DNA from: Pseudonocardia kujensis
GTDB lineage: Bacteria > Actinomycetota > Actinomycetes > Mycobacteriales > Pseudonocardiaceae
NCBI RefSeq assembly: GCF_021283305.1
Contig: NZ_JAJSOK010000005.1
Coordinates: 141,705 to 205,704, forward strand
Direction: 5' to 3'
Length of the DNA stretch: 64,000 nt
Below, piece after piece: positions 17,644-27,496 of this stretch. Position 1 is the first letter of the stretch. Every line of letters starts with the position of its first letter. The notes beneath the pieces were generated by a model that did not search any database, was not told the origin of the DNA, and saw only the letters and a list, made by a program, of their open reading frames with translations. A program made the translations under genes and the position numbers.

Positions 17644-18468
17644 ATGTCGCGGAACGTGTCCGCAGCCGTCGAGGGGAGGTCGGGGCCGATCGCCCACCTC
17701 GCCTGGCCCGGAGCCTCGGGGCGCACACCCGTCCTGTTCCTGCACCCCGTGAACACGGCCGCTGCCCTGTGGGGCGACGTCGCTCGCCACCTCGACGGCG
17801 AACGGCCGGCCGTGGCGGTGGACTACCGCGGGCACGGCCGGTCCGTTGCCGCGGGTCCATACCTCCCGTCCGATTACGCGGCGGACGCCCTCACCGTCCT
17901 CGACGCCGTGGGGCTGCGGCGGGTCCATGTCGTGTGCGGATCGATCGGCGGCGCCGTGGCCGTCGAGCTGACCGCAAGGGCCCCGGACCGCGTCGCGAGC
18001 ATCACCGCGTTCGGTGCGGCGCTGCACATCGGCTGGCCGCCGGCGCAGCTCGACGAGGTGGAGCAGGACCTCAGGCACCGCGGGGTCGAGGCGTGGTTCC
18101 GGGCGCACGCGACCGACATTCTCGGGCCCGCGGCCGTGCCGGGGGCGGGCGACGCGCTGGCTGAGCTCGCGTCCAGCGGCGGGGACGGAGTCCGCGACAT
18201 CGAGGTGGTGGTCGCGGCGACGCGCGCCACCTTCGGGGCCGCGGACTCACGCCCGACCGCGCGGACGCTGCGCCGTCCATTGCCGCCGACGCGGGTGTTC
18301 GTCGGCTCGCACGATCCGACCTGCCCCGTCGAGTCGGCGCAAGAACTGGCCAACCTGCTGGATGGTGAGGTCCACACGATCCCGGGCATCGGCCACCTGC
18401 CCATGCTGGAGGACCCCCGAGGGACGGCAGAGAAGATCCGCACCTTCCTGACGACCGTTCCCGACTGA
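17644..18468 (+). CDS. Alpha/beta fold hydrolase
   Basis: 274-aa alpha/beta hydrolase. Oxyanion-region LFLHPVNT, strand DYRGHGRSV, nucleophile elbow VVCGSIGGAVAVE with Ser in a Cys-Gly-Ser-Ile-Gly context, acid in GSHDPTCPVE and histidine in IPGIGHLPML make a complete triad. ATG 17644 is preferred over the upstream ATG at 17605 because GGAGA lies six bases before it. Similar to 3-oxoadipate enol-lactonase type enzymes. Placed 54 nt after fgd at the end of the hydroxylase operon; probably hydrolyses a lactone or ester intermediate. Confidence 0.85.
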   Translation: MSRNVSAAVEGRSGPIAHLAWPGASGRTPVLFLHPVNTAAALWGDVARHLDGERPAVAVDYRGHGRSVAAGPYLPSDYAADALTVLDAVGLRRVHVVCGSIGGAVAVELTARAPDRVASITAFGAALHIGWPPAQLDEVEQDLRHRGVEAWFRAHATDILGPAAVPGAGDALAELASSGGDGVRDIEVVVAATRATFGAADSRPTARTLRRPLPPTRVFVGSHDPTCPVESAQELANLLDGEVHTIPGIGHLPMLEDPRGTAEKIRTFLTTVPD

Positions 18469-18692
18469 CGCGCTACCCCGGGGCGGCCCGTCCGGTTGTC
18501 GCCTTCTGCGAGCGTCACCGGGTTCTCCTGCCCGAGGCCGCAGACGTCGGGAGCTCAACGGAAGTCCGCCTCCGGCTGCGCTCTTCGACAGCATCTGGTG
18601 ACGCAGGCCGGAGGCGTTGGGCAAGGTCGTCCCAAGGTCGTCCCGGGCCGTCATGTCGGGCGCTCGCGGCCGACGAGGGCCACGATGCCGCC

Positions 18693-19943
18693 ATGACGAC
18701 GTCGACGGTGCTGTCCGGGCTGGATCAGGTGCACGTCTGGCAGGAGGAGTTCTACAAGAACCTGCACGCCCATCCGGAGTTGTCCCATCAGGAACGGCGC
18801 ACAGCGGAGCGGGTGAGCAAGCGGCTGCGGCAGGCCGGGTACGAGGTGCACGGCGATCTGGGCGGCACCGGAGTAGTGGGCGTTCTCGTCAACGGCCCCG
18901 GCCCGACAGTGCTGGTGCGCGCAGACATGGACGCGCTCCCGGTGCGGGAGGACACCGGGCTGCCCTACGCCAGCACCGTCATGACGACCGACGCTGCGGG
19001 GGACCAGGTGCCTGTTGCCCACGCGTGCGGTCACGACGTGCACGTGAGCTGCCTGCTCGGCGCCGCCCAGATGCTCGCCGACGGTCGCGGGTCCTGGCAC
19101 GGAACGCTGGTGACGTTGTTCCAGCCGGCCGAGGAGACCGGCGACGGGGCCCGCGGCATGCTCGCCGACGGGCTCGCCGGGCGAATCCCGACCCCGGACG
19201 TGGCGCTGGCCCAGCACGTACTGCCCTTTCCGGCCGGGCAGGTGGGCACCCTGGCCGGCCCGGTGCTCTCCGCCGCGGACAGCATGCGGATCACCGTTCA
19301 CGGACGCGGCGCGCACGGGTCGATGCCCCACGCTGCGGTCGATCCCGTCGTGCTCGCGGCCATGATCGTGATCCGGCTGCAGACCATCGTCTCGCGGGAG
19401 ACCCCGCCCGGGGAGACTGCGGTGCTGACCGTGGGCTCCCTGCGGGCGGGCAGCAAGAGCAACGTCATCCCGGACCGCGCCGTGATCGAGCTCAACGTCC
19501 GCACCTACAGCGACGCCACCCGAGCCACGATTCTGGACGCGATACGCCGCATCGTGACCGCCGAATGCCAAGCCTCGGACTGCCCACGCGACCCGGAGTT
19601 CGAGCTGTTCGACCGGTTCCCGCTCACCACGAACGACGCGGCCGTGACAGACCGGGCGGCCGCCGCGTTCGCCGAGTTCTTCGGCGACCGCGCCGGACCT
19701 CTGGAGCAGCAGACGGCCAGCGAGGACTTCAGCGACATTCCGGCGGCCCTGGGCGTGCCCTACACCTATTGGGGCATCGGGGGCGTGGACCCGCAGACCT
19801 ACCGGCAGGCGCAGGACGCGGGCCGCGTCGCCCAGGACATCCCGGTGAACCACTCCCCCGGCTTCGCCCCGGTCATCCAGCCCACCCTCGACACCGGAAC
19901 CCAAGCCCTCGTCGTCGCCGCAATGGCCTGGCTGGGGCGCTGA
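18693..19943 (+). CDS. M20 family metallo-amidohydrolase
   Basis: 416-aa HipO/AmiA-type amidohydrolase. Metal ligands are seen in RADMDALPV (Asp), AHACGHDVH (His), PAEETGDGARGM (catalytic Glu pair) and the C-terminal NHSPGF (His). The dimerisation domain has GRGAHGSMPH. N-terminal NLHAHPELSHQE is typical of the family. These enzymes remove acyl groups from amino acids or aromatic amides. It is separated by 224 nt from the alpha/beta hydrolase, in which I see no promoter; it may serve the catabolic island or be independent. Confidence 0.87.
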   Translation: MTTSTVLSGLDQVHVWQEEFYKNLHAHPELSHQERRTAERVSKRLRQAGYEVHGDLGGTGVVGVLVNGPGPTVLVRADMDALPVREDTGLPYASTVMTTDAAGDQVPVAHACGHDVHVSCLLGAAQMLADGRGSWHGTLVTLFQPAEETGDGARGMLADGLAGRIPTPDVALAQHVLPFPAGQVGTLAGPVLSAADSMRITVHGRGAHGSMPHAAVDPVVLAAMIVIRLQTIVSRETPPGETAVLTVGSLRAGSKSNVIPDRAVIELNVRTYSDATRATILDAIRRIVTAECQASDCPRDPEFELFDRFPLTTNDAAVTDRAAAAFAEFFGDRAGPLEQQTASEDFSDIPAALGVPYTYWGIGGVDPQTYRQAQDAGRVAQDIPVNHSPGFAPVIQPTLDTGTQALVVAAMAWLGR

Positions 19944-19944
19944 C

Positions 19945-20625
19945 TCACCCGTCGTCTCGCTCGTCGTCCCGAGGGCTGTCGGGGTGGCCGTCGGGGTGGT
20001 CGCCGCCGGGCGGGCCGGGCGCGTTGAGCCGGAACCGGACTCCGATCATCCGGACGGCGAAGCAGATCGCGGCGGCGCCGAGCGCCGTGGGCAGCCCGTA
20101 GGTCCCGGTACGCACCGCAGCGGCGGTGAGCGCGGCCGCGAGGAGCGCCGGGATCGCGTAAAGGTCCGAGTGCAGCACCGAGGGGATCTGCCGGACCAGG
20201 GTGTCGCGGATCGTGCCGCCGCCCACCGCGGTGATCGCACCGAGCAGGATCGCCGGCCCGATCCCGAGGCCGAACTCGAGTGCCTTGGCGGCGCCGATCA
20301 CCGCGAACACGCTCAACCCGACCGCGTCCAACACGACGATCGGCGTCTCCAGCCGTTCCAGCCGCCGACTCAGCGCGAAGGCGACGAGCCCGCCGCCCAG
20401 GGCCAGGGCCAGGTAGCGCCAGTCCCTGAAGGCGGCCGGCGGGACCGCTCCGATCAGTACGTCACGAGTGATTCCCCCGCCCAGTGCCGTGATCACTGCG
20501 AGCGCGAGGACTCCGACGATGTCGAGCCTGGCCGCCCGCACGGCGGTCAGCGCGCCGTTCAGGCCGAACACGAACGTGCCGGTCAGATCCAGCGCGAGCA
20601 ACAGCGGTGGCTCCGGCGGCGTCAC
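19945..20625 (-). CDS. TRIC/UPF0126 family membrane channel protein
   Basis: 226-aa membrane protein with about seven hydrophobic helices and two tandem repeats, each carrying the family signature: ITALGGGITRDVLIG near residue 45 and ITAVGGGTIRDTLVRQIP near 135. This is the prokaryotic trimeric intracellular cation channel (YicG/YadS) family. The C-terminal 30 residues are charged and cytosolic (DHPDGHPDSPRDDERDDG). It is convergent with the M20 gene, one base separating the stops. Confidence 0.88.
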   Translation of the reverse strand: MTPPEPPLLLALDLTGTFVFGLNGALTAVRAARLDIVGVLALAVITALGGGITRDVLIGAVPPAAFRDWRYLALALGGGLVAFALSRRLERLETPIVVLDAVGLSVFAVIGAAKALEFGLGIGPAILLGAITAVGGGTIRDTLVRQIPSVLHSDLYAIPALLAAALTAAAVRTGTYGLPTALGAAAICFAVRMIGVRFRLNAPGPPGGDHPDGHPDSPRDDERDDG

Positions 20626-21169
20626 GCCGTCTTCCTAACAGCACGTCGGCGCCCTCGCTGACCCGCGCGCGACCGCGCGAGCGTGGCCCCGGCTCCCCCA
20701 GCGACGCGGAGTAGGCACGGCCGCGGGTCCTGTGGGGTGGGCCTGGGACAGGAGACCTGCCTCGCCATCGAACATCTCGATGGTGAACCTGATGTCCGCC
20801 GTTTCGCGGCCGTTCTCGCCTCCCTGACGTTCCTGCCCACCGCCCTGCTGCGATTCGGGCCGGCCGCTGGCGCCTTCCGTCTCTGAGCCGGCGCTTCCCC
20901 GGCGGCACTGTCTCGTCGGCCGTCGTCCTCGTCGACGCGGGCACCGAAGATCGTGCGATCGACACCGCGCGCCGTGCCAGGGATCGTCTCCGTCGAACGC
21001 GAGTCGAGGCAGGTCATGGACGTGGCGGGTGCAGCTCGACGCCGTACTCGCCGAGCCGGCCGACAGCGAAGCCGCCGTCGCGACGGTCGCGGGGCAGCGC
21101 CAGGCGCTCGCCGCCATTCCTGACGGGCGGCGCGCTGGTCGGCGGAGCAACGGCAGCTCAGATGCTGGG
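20626..21169. other. Gap without a confident gene
   Basis: About 540 nt between the channel gene and the MarR gene. Reading frames on both strands are short, arginine-rich and lack a convincing ribosome-binding site. A minus-strand stretch near 20750-20830 reads TADIRFTIEMFDGEAGLL, which could be a remnant, but no family is recognised. It must carry the promoter of the divergent channel gene and perhaps of marR. Confidence 0.4.
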
Positions 21170-23097
<1,928 letters not shown>

Positions 23098-23113
23098 GCA
23101 CCGACTCCTCCGA

Positions 23114-23284
23114 TCACCGCTCCCGTGCCGGACCCGCGGGGACGGGCTCGAGGAGCTCGTGGGCGACAGCAGCCCCGAGCGCGGGGACCACGACGCTGTC
23201 GAGCTCGCCGGAGGTCACCTTGCCGACAACGCTCGGGGTACCGGGACCGGGAGCAGCCGGGCTGTTGAGGGCGTCGTGGGTCAT
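23114..23284 (-). CDS. Small hypothetical protein (56 aa)
   Basis: A 56-codon frame starting MTHDALNSPAAPGPGTPSVV and ending PVPAGPARER. Third positions are mostly G or C, as in the real genes around it, and the reading is compositionally protein-like (VVVPALGAAVAHELLEPV). No strong Shine-Dalgarno is seen, and no family is recognised. It fills the otherwise empty gap between gdhA and the D-amino-acid dehydrogenase and is convergent with gdhA. Confidence 0.4.
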   Translation of the reverse strand: MTHDALNSPAAPGPGTPSVVGKVTSGELDSVVVPALGAAVAHELLEPVPAGPARER

Positions 23285-23423
23285 CTCAGCGCGACTCGTC
23301 GTGGGGGGCCGTGTCGCGGACTTCCGAAGGTGCGACCTGCGGCCGGCCTCGTGCAGGAGCGGTGCCGAGCTCGTGAGGCCGCAGCGATCGGCGCGTCGAC
23401 GCCCGACACCGCCCGGGGCTCGG

Positions 23424-24791
23424 TCATCGGATCGGGCGGAAGGGTTGCAGCTCGTACGGCACGTTCCCGGTGACGATGGCGTCGGCGAGCAGGCGGCCGG
23501 TGAGCGGGCCGAGCACGATGCCCCACATGCCGTGCCCGCCGGCGGCGAACACTCGCGGCGAGCTCGTCGGACCGACCAGGGGCAGCCCGTCCGGGGTGCA
23601 CGGGCGGGAGCCGACCCATTCGTCCTGGCGCTCGTCGAGGTCCACGCCGCGCAGGAATGGCCTCGCGGCGTTCACGATCGCCTGCACGCGCCGCTGGTCG
23701 AGGGGCTCGTCGGGGTCGCGGAACTCCATCATGCCGGCGATCCGCAGCCGCTCCCCCAGCGGTGTGCAGGCGACGCGCTGGACCGGCAGGTACACCGGCC
23801 CGTCGGGCAGCTGTTCGGCGGCGACGGTGAAGCTGTAGCCCCGCCCGGCCTGGACGGGCACCCGTACTCCGAACCGGTAGCCGAGTTCGGGCAACCACGC
23901 GCCGGTGGCGATCACGGCCGCGTCATAGCGGTGCACCCCTGTGCGGGAGCGCACCCACACCTGCTGCCCGTCGTCGAAGACGTCCGAGACCCGGGTGTTC
24001 TCGCTGATGACGGCCCCGCGCCCCCGGACCGCGTCGGCGAGCGCGGCGAGATAGCGCGGCGGGTCGATGAACCGCTGCTCGTGCAGCTGCACCGCGGCCG
24101 CGACGTGCTCGGTGAGGATCGGGGCGCGCTCGCGTGCCTGCTCCCCGGTCAGGACGTCGAAGCCGAGCTTCTGCCCGATCCGTTCCAGCTCACCGAGTTC
24201 CTCGAGCAGGCGCGCGCGTTCGTCGGCGTGGGAGAAGCAGACCAGGAACGGGTCCGCCGGCTGGGTCAGGGCCTCGACCCCGCCGGCGGCGAGTTCGTCG
24301 AAGGCGTCGAGGGCCTGGCGGTTGACACCCCGGTAGGCGGCCATGCCGCGCCGCCACCGGTGGGTGGTGCAGTTGCGGGCGAACCCGGCCAGGAACCGCC
24401 ACAGGCTCGCCTGGAGGCTGATCGGCACGTAGACCGGCGAGGCGGGATCGAGCGCGGCGCGGATTCCGTAGCGCAGCACGGTCGGTTCGGGCAGCGGGGT
24501 GGTCAGTGCGGGCGCGAGCCACCCGGCGTTGCCCCACGACGAGCCCGCGGCGACCGCGTTCCGCTCGAGGACGTCGACGTCGACCCCGCGCTGTTGGAGG
24601 AACCAGGCGGTGGCCAGCCCGACCATCCCGGCGCCGACGACCGCGACCCGCCCCGTGCGCCCCGGCGCCGGGGGGAGCTCCTCGAGCGAGCAACTCCACC
24701 GCCCGCCGGGCTCGGCGGGTTCGGTCGCACCAACCAGCTGATCAGGAGCGAGGGGCTGGTCGGTGTCGTCGGGCCGATGGGTGTCGTTCAC
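23424..24791 (-). CDS. D-amino acid dehydrogenase / FAD-dependent oxidoreductase (DadA-type)
   Basis: 455-aa DAO-family flavoenzyme. RVAVVGAGMVGLATAWFLQQRGVDVDVLERN binds FAD near residue 35, SSWGNAGWLAP follows, and the C-terminal GHGMWGIVLGPLTGRLLAD closes the flavin site. The pattern matches DadA, which deaminates D-amino acids to 2-oxo acids in a membrane-linked reaction. The first 30 residues (MNDTHRPDDTDQPLAPDQ) are an unusual acidic leader. GTG start overlaps the DUF3040 stop (GTGA). gdhA nearby could reassimilate the released ammonium. Confidence 0.88.
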   Translation of the reverse strand: MNDTHRPDDTDQPLAPDQLVGATEPAEPGGRWSCSLEELPPAPGRTGRVAVVGAGMVGLATAWFLQQRGVDVDVLERNAVAAGSSWGNAGWLAPALTTPLPEPTVLRYGIRAALDPASPVYVPISLQASLWRFLAGFARNCTTHRWRRGMAAYRGVNRQALDAFDELAAGGVEALTQPADPFLVCFSHADERARLLEELGELERIGQKLGFDVLTGEQARERAPILTEHVAAAVQLHEQRFIDPPRYLAALADAVRGRGAVISENTRVSDVFDDGQQVWVRSRTGVHRYDAAVIATGAWLPELGYRFGVRVPVQAGRGYSFTVAAEQLPDGPVYLPVQRVACTPLGERLRIAGMMEFRDPDEPLDQRRVQAIVNAARPFLRGVDLDERQDEWVGSRPCTPDGLPLVGPTSSPRVFAAGGHGMWGIVLGPLTGRLLADAIVTGNVPYELQPFRPIR

Positions 24792-25105
24792 CGTGTGGTC
24801 TCCTTGTTCGCCTTGGCCTCGACGGGTGCCTCGACGTGGACGCCGCTGAGCCAGCCCAGGAAGCCGGCCAGGGCGGCGACGAGGAGGGCCGGGCCGGCGA
24901 GTCCCAGGACGAGCAGCCCGACGACCAGGACGAGCAGGCCGGCAACCGGCCGGCTGAAGTGGAACTGGCGAGGGCAGCTGCGGGTACGGCTGCGGACGGG
25001 CAGCCGCTGCTGGCCATCACCGAGTCGAGTGACGAACTCGGGGTCGTCCGTGCGAAGCCGGCGTTCGACCTCGTCGAGCACGTGCCGCTCGTGGTTGTTC
25101 AACAT
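24788..25105 (-). CDS. DUF3040 domain membrane protein
   Basis: 105-aa protein starting at ATG 25105 with GAGGAG nine bases upstream. It begins MLNNHERHVLDEVERRLRTDDPEF, the hallmark of actinobacterial DUF3040 proteins. Two adjacent hydrophobic segments (VAGLLVLVVGLLVLGLAGPALL and the following FLGWL region) follow and a short Lys/Glu tail ends it. Function unknown. Translationally coupled to the DadA-type gene, an uncommon pairing. First gene of that two-gene operon. Confidence 0.82.
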   Translation of the reverse strand: MLNNHERHVLDEVERRLRTDDPEFVTRLGDGQQRLPVRSRTRSCPRQFHFSRPVAGLLVLVVGLLVLGLAGPALLVAALAGFLGWLSGVHVEAPVEAKANKETTR

Positions 25106-25158
25106 TGCACTTCTCCTCAACAGTGCTCGTTCGTCAGGGCCGAAATGGGTTCGGTCGG

Positions 25159-25389
25159 TTACCAGTTGGCCGGTGGATCGCTGGCCGGGAAGGAATGCTC
25201 GCCCCACTCCTGGACAATGTCTCGGACGCTGTCCTCGGCCTCGTGCGGTTCGACGGCGATCGCCTCGACGGCGATTGCGACGGATATACCGAGTCCGTGC
25301 GTGGTGGCGCCGAGAACCCACGGCGGAGCCGACGCGTGCCCATTGGTGCGAGCACGCGACGAACCAGAGGCATGACATTTGTCGGGCAC
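25159..25389 (-). CDS. Small acidic protein with SFPASDPP C-terminal motif
   Basis: 76-aa frame from GTG 25389 with GGAG seven bases upstream. It begins VPDKCHASGSSRART and ends DIVQEWGEHSFPASDPPANW. The C-terminal FPASDPP motif recurs in many short bacterial proteins of unknown role, which supports this as a real gene rather than a shadow. The middle (GISVAIAVEAIAVEPHEAED) is acidic and may form one strand-helix unit. It lies 54 nt before the DUF3040 gene on the same strand. Confidence 0.6.
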   Translation of the reverse strand: MPDKCHASGSSRARTNGHASAPPWVLGATTHGLGISVAIAVEAIAVEPHEAEDSVRDIVQEWGEHSFPASDPPANW

Positions 25390-25478
25390 GGTAGCTCCAA
25401 GGATCAACGCCACCGGAGGGTGGCCGGTTCGATCGCCGCAGTTGCGGCGGTAGTGGCGCACGGGCGACCGTGTGGCCA

Positions 25479-25859
25479 TCACGGATGGAAAGTGCGGGCA
25501 CTTCTTGTCCTGCACGCGGGACGACGCCTGGCGCGACCGAGAACGAGCAGGTCAGCAGAGCGGTCGGCCAGACGAAGCAGCGTTTCGTCCGGCTCCCCCG
25601 GCGTGACGACGAGGCGGACGTCGACATCGTCGGCGGGCACCGACGCCTGCGCGAGCGCGTGGTAGGCGTCCTGCAGCGCCGGCGGGCCGCCGCGGGGGCC
25701 CGTGGCGCCGTCGCGGTCGTCGCGGACGTCGACCGCGTACAGGGCCGCGCCGGTTCCGCGGGCCAGCGACATCGCGGTGTCGACGACCCGTGGATGAGCG
25801 CCTCGCCCGCCCACGCCCACGATCACCCGTGGCCGCACAGCCGACTCCACAGCACGCAC
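25479..25859 (-). CDS. Universal stress protein domain, C-terminally short
   Basis: 126-aa UspA-fold protein: RPRVIVGVGGRGAHPRVVDTAMSLARGTGAALYAVDV is the first Rossmann-like unit and LLRLADRSADLLVLGRARR the fourth strand. Normal UspA proteins continue with a glycine-rich ATP-binding loop and a last strand; here the protein ends 20 residues later in RPACRTRSARTFHP. Either it is a non-ATP-binding type or its end is frameshifted. It is divergent from the GreA-like gene, with a dyad motif (26044-26060) between them. Confidence 0.7.
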   Translation of the reverse strand: MRAVESAVRPRVIVGVGGRGAHPRVVDTAMSLARGTGAALYAVDVRDDRDGATGPRGGPPALQDAYHALAQASVPADDVDVRLVVTPGEPDETLLRLADRSADLLVLGRARRRPACRTRSARTFHP

Positions 25860-26043
25860 CCCTTCGCATCAGATGGCCCATCCAGTAGCCCCGGACGGAT
25901 CGTCGAGGCCGTGGTTGATCAGGACTTGGTGGGCCTGCCGACTGTGGCGCCACACGGAGAAGCTCGGCAGGCCCGACATCCACCATGCCGAGGGGAACCC
26001 GGCGGGGACAGGGCGAGGTCCCGCAACCTCGCAGCTGCTCTCG

Positions 26044-26060
26044 TTTCCGGGTTCCGGCAA
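26044..26060. promoter_or_regulatory. Dyad motif copy 1 (TTTCCG-N5-CGGCAA)
   Basis: First of four related dyads in the stress island, in the 462-nt gap between the universal-stress gene and the GreA-like gene. One arm base differs from the perfect copy at 30171. Operator role is inferred from recurrence in intergenic DNA. Confidence 0.45.
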
Positions 26061-26321
26061 AGTTGAACCCCGTTCCGGCGATTGTGGTACATGTGGCGCT
26101 ACCGCCCGACGGTCGCCGGGAAGAAGCGGGGTGCCGACGCCCGGAAACAACAGCGAAAACGGTCGACGCCGCGTTTTTCCCGTCGCTAGGCTCGACCGCC
26201 ACTGAGCACGGCCCGACGCGCCTCGGGCCGTGCTCCTTCGCATCTGCTGCCGCAGCCACGCCCACGCCACCCGGCGGCCGGGCCGGCTTTCACCGAAATG
26301 TTCCTGTGAGGAGTGAGGAAG

Positions 26322-26831
26322 ATGACCGAAACGCAGGTCTGGCTGGCACAAAGCGCTTATGACCGTCTCAAAACGGAGCTGACGACATTGTTGCGGCAGC
26401 GGACCGAGGGACTCAGCGGACCAGCAGCCGAGCAGTTCATCGGCGACAGCGCCGACCAGAACACCGGCCAGCAGCTGCTGACCGACCGGCGGGAGCGCGA
26501 GAACCGGATCCGGAAGCTGCAGGAACTGCTGCAGAACCCGCTGGTCGGCCAGGACCTACCCGACGACGGCGTGGCCGAACCCGGAATGATGCTCACCGTC
26601 CGCTACGAGGACGACCAGGAGACCGAGACGTTTCTGCTCGCCCATCACGAAGAGGGCGCGTACCCGGACGACCTGATGCTCTGCTCACCCGACTCCCCGT
26701 TGGGGCAGGCGTTGCCCGGGAAGAAGCAGGGCGAAAAACTGCAGTACGTTCTCCCGAACGGACACCTCATGGACGTCACCTTGTTGCGGGCGGTCCCCTA
26801 CCGCCCCGAAGGCCTGGCCGCGGCGGGTTAG
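26322..26831 (+). CDS. GreA/GreB family elongation factor-like protein
   Basis: 169-aa protein starting at ATG 26322 (MTETQVWLAQSAYDRLKTEL) with GAGGA five bases upstream. Residues 8-80 form the antiparallel coiled coil (LLTDRRERENRIRKLQELLQ). The C-terminal FKBP-like half contains MMLTVRYEDDQETETFLL, SPDSPLGQALPGKKQGE and YVLPNGHLMDVTLL. Family members enter the RNA-polymerase secondary channel. The acidic tip of true GreA is not evident between the helices, where GPAAEQFIGDSADQNT occurs, so it may block rather than stimulate cleavage. Sits in the stress island. Confidence 0.8.
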   Translation: MTETQVWLAQSAYDRLKTELTTLLRQRTEGLSGPAAEQFIGDSADQNTGQQLLTDRRERENRIRKLQELLQNPLVGQDLPDDGVAEPGMMLTVRYEDDQETETFLLAHHEEGAYPDDLMLCSPDSPLGQALPGKKQGEKLQYVLPNGHLMDVTLLRAVPYRPEGLAAAG

Positions 26832-27135
26832 GCCCGCGCCCCAGCGTGGGCCTGGGCGATGCCCGTGGCCGTGCGTGGCCGTGCGTGGCCGTCCGCGTCG
26901 GTTGCGGCGGGAGGCATGCCGTCCCTCGAACCTGCCGCGGCGATGGCCGATGCTCCCCAGGTGCGGCGTCTCGAGCAGTCGATAGCTGGTCGCCGCCGGG
27001 GTATCGACGCCGCTACGCATCTCGTTGCCAGGCTCCGGCAACGATGCCCGGCAGTACTTCGCCGACACAGCCACCTGTGCGGAGCCATCGCGACGGGGCA
27101 ACCTGGCCATGTCGGGGACGCCATCTCGGCGAGCA
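26832..27135. other. Intergenic region with short tandem repeat
   Basis: About 300 nt after the GreA-like gene with no supported gene. It contains a 10-bp direct repeat (GTGCGTGGCC, two full copies plus a partial one, about 26862-26892) and dyad motif copy 2 (27025-27041). Confidence 0.4.
27025..27041. promoter_or_regulatory. Dyad motif copy 2 (TTGCCA-N5-CGGCAA)
   Basis: Second copy of the stress-island dyad; arms match at five of six positions. It lies about 195 nt after the GreA-like gene and 160 nt from the end of the minus-strand gene at 27200. No promoter hexamers at standard spacing are seen. Confidence 0.45.
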
Positions 27136-27183
27136 GGAGGCATGCAGGCCGGACCTCCCTTTTGGGCCGGTCTGCATGCCTCC
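27136..27183. terminator. Long hairpin, probable bidirectional terminator
   Basis: A 17-bp stem (left arm 27136-27152, right arm 27167-27183) with a single G-T wobble and a 14-nt loop. The core GGCATGCAG/CTGCATGCC is perfectly paired. It begins 17 nt past the stop of the minus-strand gene at 27200, the expected place for its terminator, and could also end transcription from the GreA-like gene. There is no long T-run, as is common in actinobacteria. Confidence 0.6.
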
Positions 27184-27199
27184 GTTGTATGACGACTTC

Positions 27200-27496
27200 T
27201 CAGGATACGGTGACGACCATGCCGGGTTTGCGATTGGCAACGTGCCCGAGCGAACGAGTGTGCAAGTTTCCGCGCATGCCGCGAAGGGTGGGTCCGACGC
27301 GTATTGAAAGCCCTGCGCGAACGAGGACGAAATGATTTTCGAGTACCGCTTCCGAGTAGATAAGGATGCCCGACTGCTCGAAGGTCATTGAATAGCCAGA
27401 GGGGCCGACTCGGTAAGTGCCGGAAAAGGGTGTGAAAGGCGTGGGGCTGGTGTGGCGGCGAGCCACGGGACCGCCGATGTTGTGGTTGAGCGGCAT
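27200..27496 (-). CDS. Hypothetical protein, low-GC3 for this window
   Basis: 98-aa protein starting MPLNHNIGGPVARRHTSPTP and continuing FSGTYRVGPSGYSMTFEQSGILIYSE. CGAGG lies eight bases before ATG 27496. Third codon positions are noticeably less G/C-rich than neighbours (for example CTT ATC, GAA AAT CAT, TCA ATA), which suggests recent acquisition or weak expression. A strong hairpin sits just past its stop. Family not recognised. Confidence 0.5.
   Translation of the reverse strand: MPLNHNIGGPVARRHTSPTPFTPFSGTYRVGPSGYSMTFEQSGILIYSEAVLENHFVLVRAGLSIRVGPTLRGMRGNLHTRSLGHVANRKPGMVVTVS

Noticed and set aside
26862..26892. 10-bp tandem repeat considered as an iteron or CRISPR fragment
   Set aside because: Fewer than three copies, no spacers and no replication or cas genes nearby.
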